Below, one piece after another: positions 1-12,575 of a stretch of DNA of 64,000 nt. The position numbers and the translations under genes were made by a program. Below the pieces are notes generated by a model. It saw nothing but the letters and a program-made list of their open reading frames with translations. It made no database searches and was not told the origin of the DNA. The stretch lies in contig CP114485.1 of assembly GCA_027186245.1 (NCBI GenBank), positions 7,716,001 to 7,780,000 on the forward strand, given 5' to 3'. Source of the DNA: Coriaria nepalensis (Eukaryota; Streptophyta; Magnoliopsida; Cucurbitales; Coriariaceae). Within the stretch, counting starts at the first letter, position 1. Each line of letters begins with the position of its first letter.

Positions 1-1560
1 GGGAAGAGAGAGGTTGGCCATTGGATTTTGGAGGTTCTGGGCTCAACGCTTAGACAATTATTAGACTGCCATGTATCGCTGTTCTTAGCCTCTTTCTGGA
101 GTTTCTACTCTCTCCACTTTCCCTAGTATTATTGTACAATGCTGTCTAAAGTTTCAAAAAAAAGTTTATTATTGCATGGTTAATTTTTTTGTTAATGAAA
201 AAGTTATCATTATTTCGTTTTGTGGTTTGAAACTTTAGTGCTTATTATAATTAAATAACTACTTCACGTATCATTGAGAATAATGTATTTCTTATTGGAA
301 CTTAAATTTTAAAAATTTAAGTATATAAAAATAAATAAATTATTTCATTTATTATTAATTTATTTTAAATTAAAAATTTATATTAATATATTATACAAAT
401 TAAATTTAATACGTTATTAAAAGATCGAACACTTTATTTATTTTTAATTAATTTTGAATTAAAAATTAATAAATAAATATTCAAGATTTTTTTTATTAAA
501 CTGAATAATTTATAAAGAATCAAATTTCTCGAGTAAAACTAATTAACTCGATTCATGATTAAGAGGACAAGAGAAATATATAGTGATAAGAAGTAGCTTG
601 GAATACAAATGAGCACAAAACAAAGTCAAATACTTAAGAAAGGGGGAGCTAATTGAGTCATGTTGAGAGAGTGAAGGAGTTATCCCATCTTAACTACTCG
701 AGTACCCTTTTGTTTGATCTTTAGTGGATGACTTTTGCTCTTGGTCCACTTGCTCATTATGTGGATTTTTCTTATACATTCCCCCTTTCGCCTTAAACTT
801 GATAAAAAGCGCAAATTAGTAAAATGAATATGGAAGGGAATAATATTTCATAAAATTATCTGTAAACTGAAACATAAGAGCAACGTATCGATCAATAAGA
901 TTACCTTAATATTATTTTTTTTGTAGATAAACTGATAGTTCATGTTGATATATTTCAAGCAGAGCATGTAAAATCGGATTTTTAGTGAGTTGAAGAGCAT
1001 GTAATAGTTTTTACCTTCTAAAGTAAGAATTTGTAGTATGATGGTCAATATTGAGTTTGGATCACATATTCCTCTGTATTTTTTTGCCTAAACCTTTTCC
1101 CAAAAAAGCAAAATATTCCAAATAGCCACGTATGAACCAATCTGGTAGTTTAGTTATTTTCAACACACCCCCGCGAAAAAAAAAATATATATAAATATAT
1201 ATATATATGACGTCACAACACGACAATAACCCGCACTACTTCACAACTTTAACAGTCAGTACCACCCAGCAGCGGGTTTTTACCAATATACCATTGGCCT
1301 GTTTGTTTTACTATTTCATCGCCAAACGACAAAAGTTAGTCCCGAATCGTAATTAACTCTAAATCTAGGCCTGTTTCTAGACACCTCCCTCATCATCCTC
1401 TTCACCCTGGTTGGCCCCGATCCTTGTGTTTTTATTATGTGCAAAGTTCCACTCTTTCTTTTGCAACATCAAGCTGCGAAGAAAAAAAATACAGAGCAAC
1501 ACGGTCGATCTCTCTGACCAATTTTCTCGTAGACTTTCTGTAATTTTCCTGAGGATTTTT
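1..1560. other. Intergenic region and promoter side of the LHW-like gene
   Basis: No gene is supported here. The first 50 bases could encode a short reading frame ending in TAG and might be the 3' end of a gene to the left, but this cannot be judged from the window. From about 240 to 600 the sequence is very AT-rich. An AT dinucleotide tract at about 1184-1208 lies upstream of the bHLH gene. It could serve as a TATA-like core or be simple repeat only. Confidence 0.5.
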
Positions 1561-1581
1561 TTCTTTATTTTGAGCTTGGAA

Positions 1582-1632
1582 ATGGCGCAAGTATTGGCTG
1601 TTTACAAGCGTGAAGCTTGTGGAATTGTGTAG
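1582..1632 (+). CDS. Upstream ORF 1 in the LHW-like leader (16 aa)
   Basis: A short ATG-initiated frame lies about 350 bases before the main bHLH start. The 16-residue peptide begins MAQVLAVYKREA and ends before a TAG. It lies in the presumed 5' leader of the bHLH gene and is separate from the main frame. From general knowledge, several plant bHLH genes, including members of the LHW clade as I recall, carry conserved-peptide upstream ORFs that repress translation of the main frame. Whether this one is transcribed or conserved cannot be seen here. Confidence 0.35.
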   Translation: MAQVLAVYKREACGIV

Positions 1633-1703
1633 GTGATTTTCGAGTGCGCGGTTTAGAGCTTCTCTCTTTTGCTCTTTCTCGTTAATTTTCGGCTCGTCGG
1701 AGT

Positions 1704-1808
1704 ATGGCATGCCGGGTAATGAGCGCAGGGAACTTGGATCCGGAGAGAAAGAGGAGTGGAGGTTTGAGGACGAAGCAGGCAGGTAGAGGATCCTGCCGAG
1801 GAAGTTAG
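1704..1808 (+). CDS. Upstream ORF 2 in the LHW-like leader (34 aa)
   Basis: A second ATG frame in the leader encodes a basic 34-residue peptide beginning MACRVMSAGNLDPERKRSGG and ending at TAG, 176 bases before the main start. Its composition (Gly, Arg, Lys, Ser) is less AT-biased than the surrounding sequence and looks more like real coding than uORF 1. A pyrimidine tract (CT repeats, about 1905-1923) follows, as in many plant leaders. It is a good candidate for a conserved-peptide uORF controlling the bHLH protein, but this is inference. Confidence 0.45.
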   Translation: MACRVMSAGNLDPERKRSGGLRTKQAGRGSCRGS

Positions 1809-1984
1809 AGAAGTAGAAGTGAAGCCGCCGGGAAACTTTCCGTCTCCGGCGACGACTCGACCTTTCTGAAAACACCTTATTTTTCATTTATTCATCTCTG
1901 TTTCTACCTTCTCTCTCTCTCTACCTGCTCCTGCACGGTAGTCGAAGTTTTTCGCTAAGAAAGGTGTTGGAGATCTGAAAAGTT

Positions 1985-4900
1985 ATGGAGTTTTTGCTGA
2001 AAGAGGCGCTGAAGACTCTTTGTGGTACGAATCAGTGGTCTTATGCTGTGTACTGGAGTATCAGTCGCCAAAATCCTAAGTAAGTTTTCTTTTGAACGGA
2101 GGAACTTTGCATGAAAATGATAGTAATTTTTAAAAAAAAAAAAAATGCAAGATTTAGTTGTTTTCGTCGGCGATGAATTCAAGTCTGTGAGTAAAACGGC
2201 TTTGTTCGGAGTTCCGTTGCTTCTCTGTCTGTAGGCTGAGAAAGAGGTGGAAGCAAAGCAAAGTATATTCTGTACTTTGTTTTAATGGAAAGTTGAATTA
2301 GTTTGGACTGAATCATGAACTGAGTTCTGGGTATATTCATGTATAGAATGAATTTGGTACTCTCTATACTTTCTCAATCTCCCCTGTTGCTGTTTGATCT
2401 CTTAATCTTGTGTTCCCTTTAGATCGGAGTCTTTAGATTTGGTTGCGTGAAGTAGAATTGGTCACAATTGTCTTGTATTGTTTTGTGCTCTAGTCTCATT
2501 TTTTCCTATTTTGGAGTGTGATGTTTTGGTTGGTTCTGTTTTGTCTCCAAGAATCTCTGTGAAAAGGAGATTTGTATTTGTTTGACAAATTCGCTCCACT
2601 TTGGATGAGATTTCCTTTGTATGATTCTGGAGTTAAGTACTCTTACATCCTTGTTTGTTTCCATTTGGTTTTACTTCTTTTTTACTCAATGGAAAATTTC
2701 CCATTTTGGACCAGCGGGTGGGATGACCATGTGTTGGAAAGTTGCTTTTTTAGAACGTCAATTTTTTTACTGCTGGCAAATATAATTTTGTTGTTATTTT
2801 AGTAATATTTTTTTTTTTAAAAATTTCACGGATTATTTCTGCAAATTTTTTGAAGGCAGCTTCTGTGTAACTGAGCTCCTTCACTCCCCATCTATCTTGA
2901 GCATGACATTAGCAGGATGCATGATATGCAGTACCAACCCTCTCTCTGTTCCTATTTCTCATCCATTAAACGGAGATGGGATTGATTTTTGCATTTTAGA
3001 ATCCTGCTTTTGTGTTTAGATTTTGCATGTTAGAATCCTAATCAATGATGTCCCTTGTATCTATGTTCAGTAATCCTTTTGGAGAGTGCACTCCACTCAG
3101 TATTCAAGCACAAGAGAGAGTTCATTCACTGATTAACAAGTTGATGTTGAGGAAGATTAATGTTGCTGGTGAAGGGTATGAATGTTCCCACTTTTCATTT
3201 GTCCAGATTACCCCGATCTTATTTATTGCTGTTTTGGTTGAGCATAGCGATCACTAATTGAGGTTCTTCAGGATTGTTGGCCAAGCTGCATTTTCAGGGA
3301 ATCACCAGTGGATTCTTTTAGACAATTACATCACTGATTCCCATCCACCAGAGGTATCTATTGGACTTTTACCTTGACAGTGCATGCTTTAACTTTCTAG
3401 GCTCTTTGAAACTGTTATGGACAATTTCAGACGAATGGTCCATCCTTGACATCAGTGGTTCCATTGCTAAAGAAAAAAAGAAAAAAAGAAGGAAAAAAAA
3501 GGTCTTAACTGTTCTAATGAAATCTAGCTGGTGTATGTACTCTCATGGGTAAAAATGGATTTATGACAGACTGTTTTGTGCTTAGTTAATTGTCTATGTA
3601 TGATTGGTGTTGGTCTGAGAGGTTAAGACATATATAGGAAGTGTTTTATTTGGTACTTTATTGATGCTTATTTTCCGTGGGTCTGTCAGGTTCAAAATGA
3701 GATTTATCAGCAAATTTCAGCTGGAATGCAGGTTTGTTAACTTTGGTTGCCTCTTTGCTGGCATTTTTTATGGTCTATTGCTTCTTACAGGTTTTTTTTT
3801 TTTTTTTCCCGTCAGACAGTAGCAGTCATTCCTGTTCTTCCACACGGAGTTGTTCTACTTGGTTCTCCTTTTTCTGTGAGTCATTTTACTCATTCAAGGT
3901 TACGTTTGTGCTCACATAATGGACGTGCATGTTCTGCATGTTATTACCTTGTCTGGGTCACATGATTTTGGTTCTGTAGTTTCATCATTTACATATTTCT
4001 TGACAAGAACACTAGCAATTTTTACATTATTGTGAACACAAGATAGCGGTGTTAAGTACAAGATGAGTAGGAATAAAAAATACAAGTTCCTGTAGAGGTT
4101 TGTAGGGATACCACCTATTACTTTCAAGTTCCTCTTTTAACAGGATTGTCATTGTTAATTCTCTAGATCATGGAGAATATGGGATTTGTGAATGATGTGA
4201 AGACTTTAGTCCGGAGTTTAATGGGTGCTCCAGATGCTCTTCCATATGAAAGCGATGCAACAAAAGATCATGCAGATCTATTTCAGACTTCAAGGCTTGT
4301 TGGTCAACTTTCTCGATCTTTGACTGAAGAGATTAAGAGTGGCCTGCATGCTGCTGCTTCCTCATTTCAATATCCAGATCAGACCCGAAAGTTATCGAAA
4401 TCACAGAAGGATTTTTGCATACCTAACTTTACTCATGTGATGGAGCCAAAGCTTACTTTTGAAGGCCCTATAAAGTATGGAGACATTGGAACTGATGTCA
4501 TTCTTTCAAAGCCTAATGTGTGGCAGAACGAACTTTCTACAAGTTCTGGATTGAATTTTCGTCCTGATTTTGGTCAAGAAAATGCTGGTCAGGACGGTCA
4601 AAATTCAATAGAATGTCAGAAATTTTCAGGTATTTCCTTAGAATGCTATGGCAATAATCATAGAAGTGCATCAATAGCTATAACTTAAATCTTATGATGT
4701 TAAGTGGGGGCTTAATCCTCATGCTCATAGTGAATTAAAAAACTATTTAAAGCCAATTTCGAGTCCATGCTCTCTTCCAAACACAGAAAGAGCGGCAGCC
4801 GATAGTAATCTTTCTGGCATAAAAAAATCTGGTTTACTGTGTCTGGTAAAGTTTTTGTGCAGTGGTCATGTTCTGTTTGGATATTCTGATAAAATAAGCA

Positions 4901-6994
4901 TTTTCTTGCAGGTACAAATGATTCTGAAATGGAGTTACCTCCTAGAGAGCCAAAGGTAGATGATGATTTGTTACAAGCATTGACCAACCCAGATGGCCTT
5001 GTGTCTTTGAGTAATAACATCCCTGGTTTTATTAATGAATATCAAAACCATGATACTAAAATTGAAAGTCCAAGATGTCCCAATGTTAAGCATGTAGAAA
5101 CACTTTCCCAACCTTCCTCAGGGGACTTATTTGATATTTTGGGTGAGGACTATAAAAGTAACCTCTTTGGTAACTGGAACAATTTACTTTCTAATGGACC
5201 TGATGACAATACATGGAATTCAGCTGCTGTTTCTACCAAGGATAATGTGGATTTATGCCCTTATCTAGATTTAGTGAGTGAAGGAATATCGCACAGTGGT
5301 ATCTTCTCCATGTCAGATTCTGACCACCTATTAGATGCTGTGGTTTCTAAGCGTCGCTCTGCTGCCAAGCAGGGCTCAGATGATAACATTTCTTGTATGA
5401 CAACATTGCGGAAGATCAATAGGAACTCTATTGTTAGTGGTTCTCCCACTTATGGTCATGATAGGACATCTGATTACTTGAACAGTGGATCCTTGGGACT
5501 TCCTAAGCCTTTGCATAAAGTAGGGTCTCTAGATACTGGCTCTTTTAGATCAGGGTTGACCAAGGATGCTGTGAGTGGCTGTTCTCAAACTACTTCTGTT
5601 CATGGATCTCAAATCAGTTCATTGGCTGAATGGGGAAATAACATAAAGCCAGACAACAATGTGTCTACAGCTTATTGCAAGAGATCTGATGACAAAAACA
5701 AATCAACACGCAAAAGGCCTAAACCTGGAGAGAACCCCAGGCCCAGGCCCAAAGATCGGCAGATGATTCAAGATTGCCTAAAGGAGTTGCGGGAGATTGT
5801 GCCAAATGGGGGAAAGGTAATATTAGTCTTTTGTTACTCCAATGATCTTTAATACGTTTCTCTTTTGCATATTCATATTTCTTATGAAGTGATGCCATTC
5901 TTATATAATTTAATTGTGGGTAACAGTGTCCCATAGATGCACTACTTGAGCGCACTGTCAAGCATATGTGTTTCTTGCAAAATGTAACAAAGCATGCGGA
6001 CAAGCTAAAACGAACCAGAGAGTCTAAGGTATGGAATATTTTACTAAAGTTAGAATGTTGAAAGCTTATATACAATTTGTTTGCGACCTTTATGTTTCCT
6101 GAAAGACAGGAAGAAATGGGTAGAATTCTAAGATAGTCTATATTCTCTGCTTGAACACGCAGCTTATTAACAAGCAGGATGGACAGTTTCTAAAAGACAA
6201 CTTTGAGGGTGGAGCAACATGGGGCTTGGAGGTTGGGTCGCAATCTATGGTATGCCCTATTATAGTTGAGGACCTGAGTCCACCTCGTCAATTGCTTGTG
6301 GAGGTATTATCAAATTTTCGCTTTATTGCTAATTAAGTATACATATCTCACTCTGGTATCCAGTACGGGTAGGAGGATATAGTATTAGAGGCTTTGCCTA
6401 ATCATAGATCAATATTTGGGTTGAATTATGGCTAGATGTCTGTAAGTTGTAAAATTTTCTTTTTTCTTATTATCAGATGCTTTGCGAAGAAAGGGGTTTC
6501 TTCTTGGAAATAGCAGATTTTATCAGGGGGTTGGGTTTAACCATCTTGAAGGGTGTTATGGAGACTCGAAATGATAAAATATGGGCACAATTTTCTGTAG
6601 AGGTAAACACAATTCCAAGCTCTTCCGTTTAAAATATTATCACGTGTCAAGTACGCTTTCATTTCTTCCTAATGATTTCCTTGTTAGAAGAACTTGGAGT
6701 AAATATAATTTCTTAGTATCCTTGTCACCCTCTTTCTCTCTGATTTTCACACTCTGAAAATTGCTCTACGCTATCATTTTTTTGTTTTCACCACCATTTT
6801 ATAATGTCCAACTCCGTATGCAGGCAAACAGGGATGTGACTAGAATGGAGATATTTATGGCTCTAGTTCCGCTTTTGGAAGAAAAGACAAAAGGCAATGG
6901 ATCACTAGCAAAAACCATAGACAGCAGCCTTATGATGATGCACAAATCCTTCACCCAAGCCGCCCCAATACCTGCAACCGGTAGGCCCCATTAG
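1985..6994 (+). CDS. LHW: LONESOME HIGHWAY-type bHLH transcription factor, 11 exons
   Basis: Coding exons read by splice signals and frame: 1985-2079, 3071-3175, 3272-3353, 3690-3731, 3816-3875, 4167-4629, 4912-5816, 5927-6028, 6163-6303, 6477-6602, 6824-6994. All phases agree and give about 763 residues. The N-terminus starts MEFLLKEALKTLCGTNQWSY, typical of the LHW N-terminal (GAF-like) region, continued by the GIVGQAAFSGNHQWIL block. The basic helix-loop-helix spans about residues 550-618 (motif KPGENPRPRPKDRQMIQD). A C-terminal ACT-like dimerisation region follows (619-763, with CEERGFFLEIADFIRGLGLT). LHW proteins pair with TMO5-type bHLHs in the nucleus to drive periclinal division and cytokinin production in vascular tissue. 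The segment that usually follows 'NPK' in LHW (an LLIWEE-type stretch) was not found in intron 1, and exon 1 joins the 3071 exon in frame without it. It may equally be an LHW-like paralogue. Confidence 0.9.
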
Positions 6995-7640
6995 TTTACA
7001 AATGAGCTGGCCACCTGGAAACTTCATTTCAACATCTCAGGTCTTGGATTATGTTGAGAGCAAGGCTTGTATTTTTAGCTTGCAATGACTAACATGTTTT
7101 CTGCCACCAAAAAAAAAAAAGGTCTTACAAGGTAGCTCTAACTCCGACTGACCTTTTTCGTCCCGTTATCATCATCATCATCATTGACAATGTACTAAGT
7201 TAAGCTGGTGAAAGAAAGCTCCTCTAGAACTTTTATATATCTATATACTTATAATAATCTATATGGTGTGCCTCCCCCTTCATTGTATCCGGTTATTTTG
7301 ATCGAACAACTATGTGGATAACTTAGTATATATGGAGAGGGCAGGGTATTTGTTACCTAGATGCATATAGAATATATGCGTGGAATTAAGATAAATCATC
7401 TGGTATTTTATTTAATTTCTTTTTTTAATAGATTGGGGATTTTTGGTTAGGGTTTAGGGGTGACTTTGATGACAGTTGTGGTACTTGTTATTTGTTACTC
7501 CATTGTTGCAACTTCTGTATTGTTGTTGTTCTAAACTCTAGTTTTGGTTATTTAAAAAAAAAATCCGAAATTCCAAACCCCAAGTGCATTCTTATTTTAC
7601 AATCCTTACGTGCAGTGCGATGGCAATATTGTACAATCCC
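6995..7640 (+). other. 3' flank of the LHW-like gene
   Basis: Sequence after the TAG stop is AT-rich with no coding frame. It presumably holds the 3' UTR. A run of ATC triplets lies at about 7168-7184. I see no clear single poly(A) signal. Confidence 0.4.
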
Positions 7641-7649
7641 TTGAGGCTC

Positions 7650-7945
7650 GTTTGGTTGAACCGAGGTTTGTGGGAATAAAAATAAAAATGATAATTTTTT
7701 GATGATTATTTGATTATATAAAAAATAAATAAAAATGAATAAAAATAAAATTGTGATTTTTTTATATTTCGTTTGAACATAAATATTATAATAATATTTT
7801 AAAATATAAGAATAAATTTTGTATAAATAAATATATATTTATATTTAAATAAGAATTTTAATTATTTTAATTTTTAAATTAAATAATAAAATAAAATAAA
7901 ATATTTATTTCATTCTATCAAAAAAAACCATTGAACCAAAGCGAT
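7650..7945. mobile_element. Probable MITE with short inverted ends
   Basis: The left end reads CTCGTTTGGTTGAACC and the right end, at about 7930-7942, reads AACCATTGAACCAAAGCG, which is an imperfect inverted match. The roughly 290-bp interior is almost pure A/T. This is the layout of small non-autonomous DNA transposons in plants. The target duplication is not clear, so the exact ends and superfamily are uncertain. Confidence 0.4.
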
Positions 7946-8955
7946 TAAACATAAATACAGCGCACTTGAAAATAAAGCTTATATGCGGGGCATCATGACA
8001 ATCTCATATCTATTATCTCACCAAACCATTGACAATGACGTTAGACGCATCCTATTTCCCTTTAAATGTATACTCGGTCCTGCTATTATGAGGAGAAGCA
8101 CTAGTAAGAATCAGCCAAGACAGCCACTCCTAGACATGCGCATGCTTGTCTGCCTATGAGTGCACATCGCATGAATTGCTATGATATCTTTTCTATTTCA
8201 AGAATAATATAATTTACTAATTCAATCTTATCCATATATCATTAGCAATTCATCCATATATCGAAGGTCCAAGTGGAATTTCTTCATTTATGTTTTTTTT
8301 TTATTATATATTTTTATAAATAATTTCGAGACTTTAAATTTTAAATTTGATTCAAAATATTTAGAATAGTATTCTTAAAGTCTTTTCAACATTAAAGAAT
8401 GATAGAGATTCCGATTAATATTATGTAGTAGAAGTAATCCTTCAAAAAAGTTGGGTGTTTTGAAGCGGCTGTCACACTTAAGTTTTAGCCCAAACAACAA
8501 TAATAATAATAATAATACTAAAAGTAAGAAATAAGTGGATGCCTTATCTTAAGTTTAAGTACCTAAGTCTTATGTTATGAGATTGGGTATTGACTATACT
8601 ATAATGGTACGGCCACTTACTTTAGAACCATCTCCTCTTTCCAAGTTTATATACCACCTCATGAATTGAATCATAAATGGAGAGGGCAAGTTAATAAATA
8701 AGTCTTGCTAGTTAGGGACAAGTTACATATGAATAATTTTTACTCTATACTAAGTAACAAGAGTAAACGAATTTATGAATTTAACCGAAATTTTAAAATT
8801 TTCTTTATATTTGATTTTATTCCATTTTTTACCCAGGACTGAAATTGGGGAAAAAAAATATTGAGGACCGATTGAATCTAATTGAAAATACAAGGATGAA
8901 AACATGAAAATTGTGAAAGTAATGATCTAATAATTTAATTTAACTAAACTTAAAT
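7946..8955. other. Intergenic, no gene seen
   Basis: AT-rich sequence without a convincing coding frame or RNA gene. It includes a short AAT/AATA microsatellite at about 8500-8517. Confidence 0.5.
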
Positions 8956-8959
8956 TATC

Positions 8960-10510
8960 CAAGCGAGATAATTTGATAAAATACCCTTTTTTCAATAATC
9001 ATTTTAATAAAAAGAAAAAAAGAGAAAAAATAAGATAGTAAGACAAAATTACCCTCTTGAAAAAACCTCATATCACCATCATCCTCTCTTTCTTGCATTC
9101 TTCATTACCCCCCAAACCACCATTTTTTTGGGTCACCATCTTGGTTTTCCAAGCATATCATCTTTCGAGCTCATCATCCTCCTCGCCAATGAGCCCTAAA
9201 CTACTAAATCGGTAATCCTCTTCCTTCCTTTCCATTCTCTTGAAGTTGACTGGTTCAAGACTAAAATCATGATTTTATAATAAATATTCATACCGAAATC
9301 TCTGTCTAATAATTTTGGACTGCTAACAGATTTTATAAATTTATATAAAAAATATATTCTAAAAATAAACTCTTATAACAACTTTTCATAGAGTTCAGGA
9401 ATACCTTAATCAAAGTAATATAAACCGAGATAAAATTTTTTTAAGTTGACTAATTTTAGATCGAAATTATGATTTTAGACTGAACATTTAGAACAAAATA
9501 TTTGTTCAAGAATGTTAGATTATTTCTAGATGTTACAAAATCATAGAATTTTTTTTTTATACTTTCCATAGAGTCCAGAAACACCTCAATTAGAGTTATA
9601 TAACCTGAGATAAAAATTCTTGAAGTTGACCGGTTTTAGACCGAATCATGATTCCGATCCAAAATCAGTAAATCAAAAAAATTTATCTTGGGTTATATAA
9701 CTTTTATTTAAGTGTTCCTAAATATTATGGAAAGTATAAGAGTATATTTTTATGATGAATTTTTTTCTATAATTGTGTAACATTTGGAACCCGTCCAAAA
9801 TTGTTCGACAAAGATTTCGGTCTAAATGTTCAGTCCGAAATCATGATTTCGGTTCGGAAATAGTCAACTTCAAGAATTTTTTATCTTGGTTATATAACTT
9901 TAATTGAGGTATTCCTACACTCTATAAAAATCTATAAGAGTATTTTTTTTATAATTATTTTATAACATTTGGAACAAGTCCAAAATTATTTGGACAAAGA
10001 TTTTGGTCTGGAACCGGTCAATTTCAAAACTTTTTATCTCAATTTATATAATTATGATTGAGGTGTTTCTCAATTCTATTGAAAATTATAAATATCTATT
10101 TTTATGATATATATTTTTTCATTATTTTATAATAACTGAAAGTAATCTAAAATTATTAGATAAAAATTTTAAATTGAAACCAATTTGAAATCAGGATCAA
10201 TCATAATATTTCAGTCCAATATTATTTTCTGAAAATTTGATGTTTCGGTCATAGTATTTTGAGATCTTAGTAGAATAGAATGCTTCAAGGAGAAAAAAGA
10301 AGTTCGATTTTTTAATAAAAAAGGGGCAAGAAGAAAAATCATTTTTTAAGAGGAATAATAAATTGAAGGGGGAAGACAAAAATGGTTTGATAATTTACTT
10401 CTTTATTTTATTATTTCCGAAATTAAAAATAAAAATAAAGTCATTTAGAAATTTTTTTAAAATTTGAGTTAATAATCAAATTTTTATTCCTTTTAAAATC
10501 ATTTAGCTAA
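8960..10510. mobile_element. Foldback Mutator-like element with tandem repeats in its arms (copy 1)
   Basis: From about 9245 to 9660 a unit of roughly 180-200 bp repeats. Recognisable parts are AAGTTGACTGGTT, ATCATGATTT and the block around CATAGAGTTCAGGAATACC. From about 9680 to 10150 the same unit recurs in the opposite orientation (GGTATTCCTACACTCTAT, AGTCAACTTCAAG). The two halves could fold into one long hairpin with no gene in it. The left end carries ACAAAATTACCCTCTTG. The outer right arm (AATTAAAAATAAAAATAAAG) closely matches that of the element at 31.9-33.5 kb, so they are one family. Boundaries are approximate. The right boundary lies only about 110-120 bases before the HDA8-like start codon. 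Confidence 0.65.
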
Positions 10511-10623
10511 TCATCCTTATCCAAGCACAGCAAGCTGTACGACCAGTCGTGTCTTTAACAGCGAAACGAAGAAGTTTGACAGTCGGACTGACTCGTCGTA
10601 CAACTCGAAATCCAATCTCTGCC

Positions 10624-12417
10624 ATGGCTGCACCACCTCCACCATCTGAGCGAATAGCCGTGTTTTGGCACGACGGAATGCTCAAACACGACGCCGGAAA
10701 CGGCGTTTTCGACACCGGAATAGACCCAGGTTTTCTGGACGTGTTAGAAAAGCACCCAGAAAACTCCGACAGAGTCAAGAACATAGTTTCGATCCTTAAG
10801 AGAGGACCCATCTCTCCTTACATTTCTTGGCACTGTGGCAGACCCGCCCTCCTCCCTGAATTGCTCTCTTTTCACTCTCCAGGTACTTTACCAAAAACAC
10901 AATAAATAGAATTTATTGTGTTTCTTCTTTGTTAATTAATTGAATTGTGGGTTGGTTTTTGTTTTGCTTAAATTTAGGGTTTTTTATAGGGGGTTTTAGT
11001 TCTAGGTTTGTTGCTTAATTTGTATAGATACCAACTTAAAGAAAAGAAAAATGTCCAAAATTTTACAACATTTTGGTTGAATTCAATATATGTTATATGA
11101 TAATAGATAAGGAAGCCTGTGAGATAATACAAAAGCAGAGATTTTCGCCTGATAGAGGTGGACATTTTCAAGATGGTACGAAAAATTTTGTTTTCTCGAC
11201 TAGAATCGAGAATTGGAATTTATGTTGTTTGTTCACTTTCTTGGAACCTAAGTATATTAATAGTAGTATTGGCTAAGTTATATATTCTAATGTTTCCACA
11301 GAATACATAAATGAATTAGTCACGGCCGATGAAGAAGGGGGTAAAATGATTTGTGCCGGAACATTCTTAAATCCCAGATCATGGGCATCTGCTCTTCTTG
11401 CAGCTGGTACTACATTATCCGCCATGAACCATATCCTCAAAGGACATGGTAATATTGCTTATGCTTTGGTTAGACCGCCAGGTCACCATGCTCAACCGAC
11501 TCAAGCCGACGGCTATTGCTTCCTCAACAATGCAGGTCTAGCCGTTCAATCCGCTCTAGATTCCGGCACTTGCTCTAAAGTTGCTGTTATTGACATTGAC
11601 GTTCATTATGGGAACGGAACGGCTGAGGGGTTTTATAGGTCGGATAAGGTTCTGACGATTTCGATTCACATGAATCATGGCTCGTGGGGCCCATCTCATC
11701 CACAAAGTGGGTCCATTCATGAGCTTGGTGAAAATGAAGGGTTTGGGTATAATTTGAATATTCCTCTACCCAATGGGAGTGGGGACCGTGGATATGAATG
11801 CACCTTGATGCAGTTGATTGTCCCGGCAATCGAAAAGTTTGGACCCGATATGTTGGTTTTGGTCGTGGGCCAAGATTCAAGCGCGGTGAGCTGATCTTTC
11901 TAAGTGTCAGTTTGCCTTAGCGATTCTAGAACTGAATTTCTAAAACCATCGGAATATGATTTGATTTAAATTATAATGATGTATTTATTAAAGGGTTTGG
12001 AAGTATATTAAGCTAAATTCGAATGGGATATTTGGAACTCTTGGCCAAACTGATCCTAAATTCTTACAAATTGCATAGAAACCCTCTGTTATCAATCCTC
12101 TGTTTTGCTTGTAGTTTGATCCGAATGGAAGGCAATGCTTGACTATGGAGGGTTACAGGAAGATCGGGCGGATAGTTCGTAATCTTGCAAATACGCACTG
12201 TGGGGGCTGCCTTCTTATCGTCCAAGAAGGAGGATATCACGTAACTTATACAGCTTATTGTGTTCATGCTACACTTGAAGGTGTGCTTAATCTGCCTTAT
12301 CCTCTTTTATCTGATCCCATTGCTTATTATCCGGAAGATGAGGCCTCTACTGTGAAAGTTATTGAGTTCATCAAAAAGTTCCACGCTGACACTGTACCCT
12401 TCTTGAAGCAAGCTTAA
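10624..12417 (+). CDS. HDA8: Histone deacetylase, HDA8 type (class II-like)
   Basis: Exons 10624-10882, 11302-11885 and 12115-12417 splice in frame (phases 1 and 0) to about 381 residues, close to the length of Arabidopsis HDA8. The start ATG sits in a good context (GCCATGG). The enzyme removes acetyl groups from lysines using a catalytic zinc. Visible landmarks are the RPPGHHA active-site histidine pair (about 148-149), the DIDVHYGNG zinc site (D184, D186, H188), the GQDSSAFDPNGR segment holding the third ligand (D278) and EGGYH with the catalytic tyrosine (about 322). The VVGQDSS version is characteristic of the HDA8 group. No signal or membrane segment is seen. It is probably nuclear or cytosolic. 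The upstream side is taken up by a foldback element, leaving a very short original promoter. Confidence 0.93.
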
Positions 12418-12575
12418 ATTAAAATCAAATTTAGATAAAGTGGGTTGACATAATAATTATTTATATTAAATATTTGCTGATTTATTAATTAAATGATTGG
12501 TGAAGATGATTGATTATAAAATCAGTTAAATCAGTTAATGATTGGTGAAGTTAATTTTATTAATTAGTCATGTGC

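Noticed and set aside
1..140. Possible 3' end of a gene to the left of the window
   Set aside because: A short open stretch ending in TAG is present, but no domain or splice context supports it.
1435..1887. 150-residue minus-strand open frame
   Set aside because: It lies antisense to the bHLH leader, is rich in Ser/Arg from the CT/GA tracts and has no recognisable domain.
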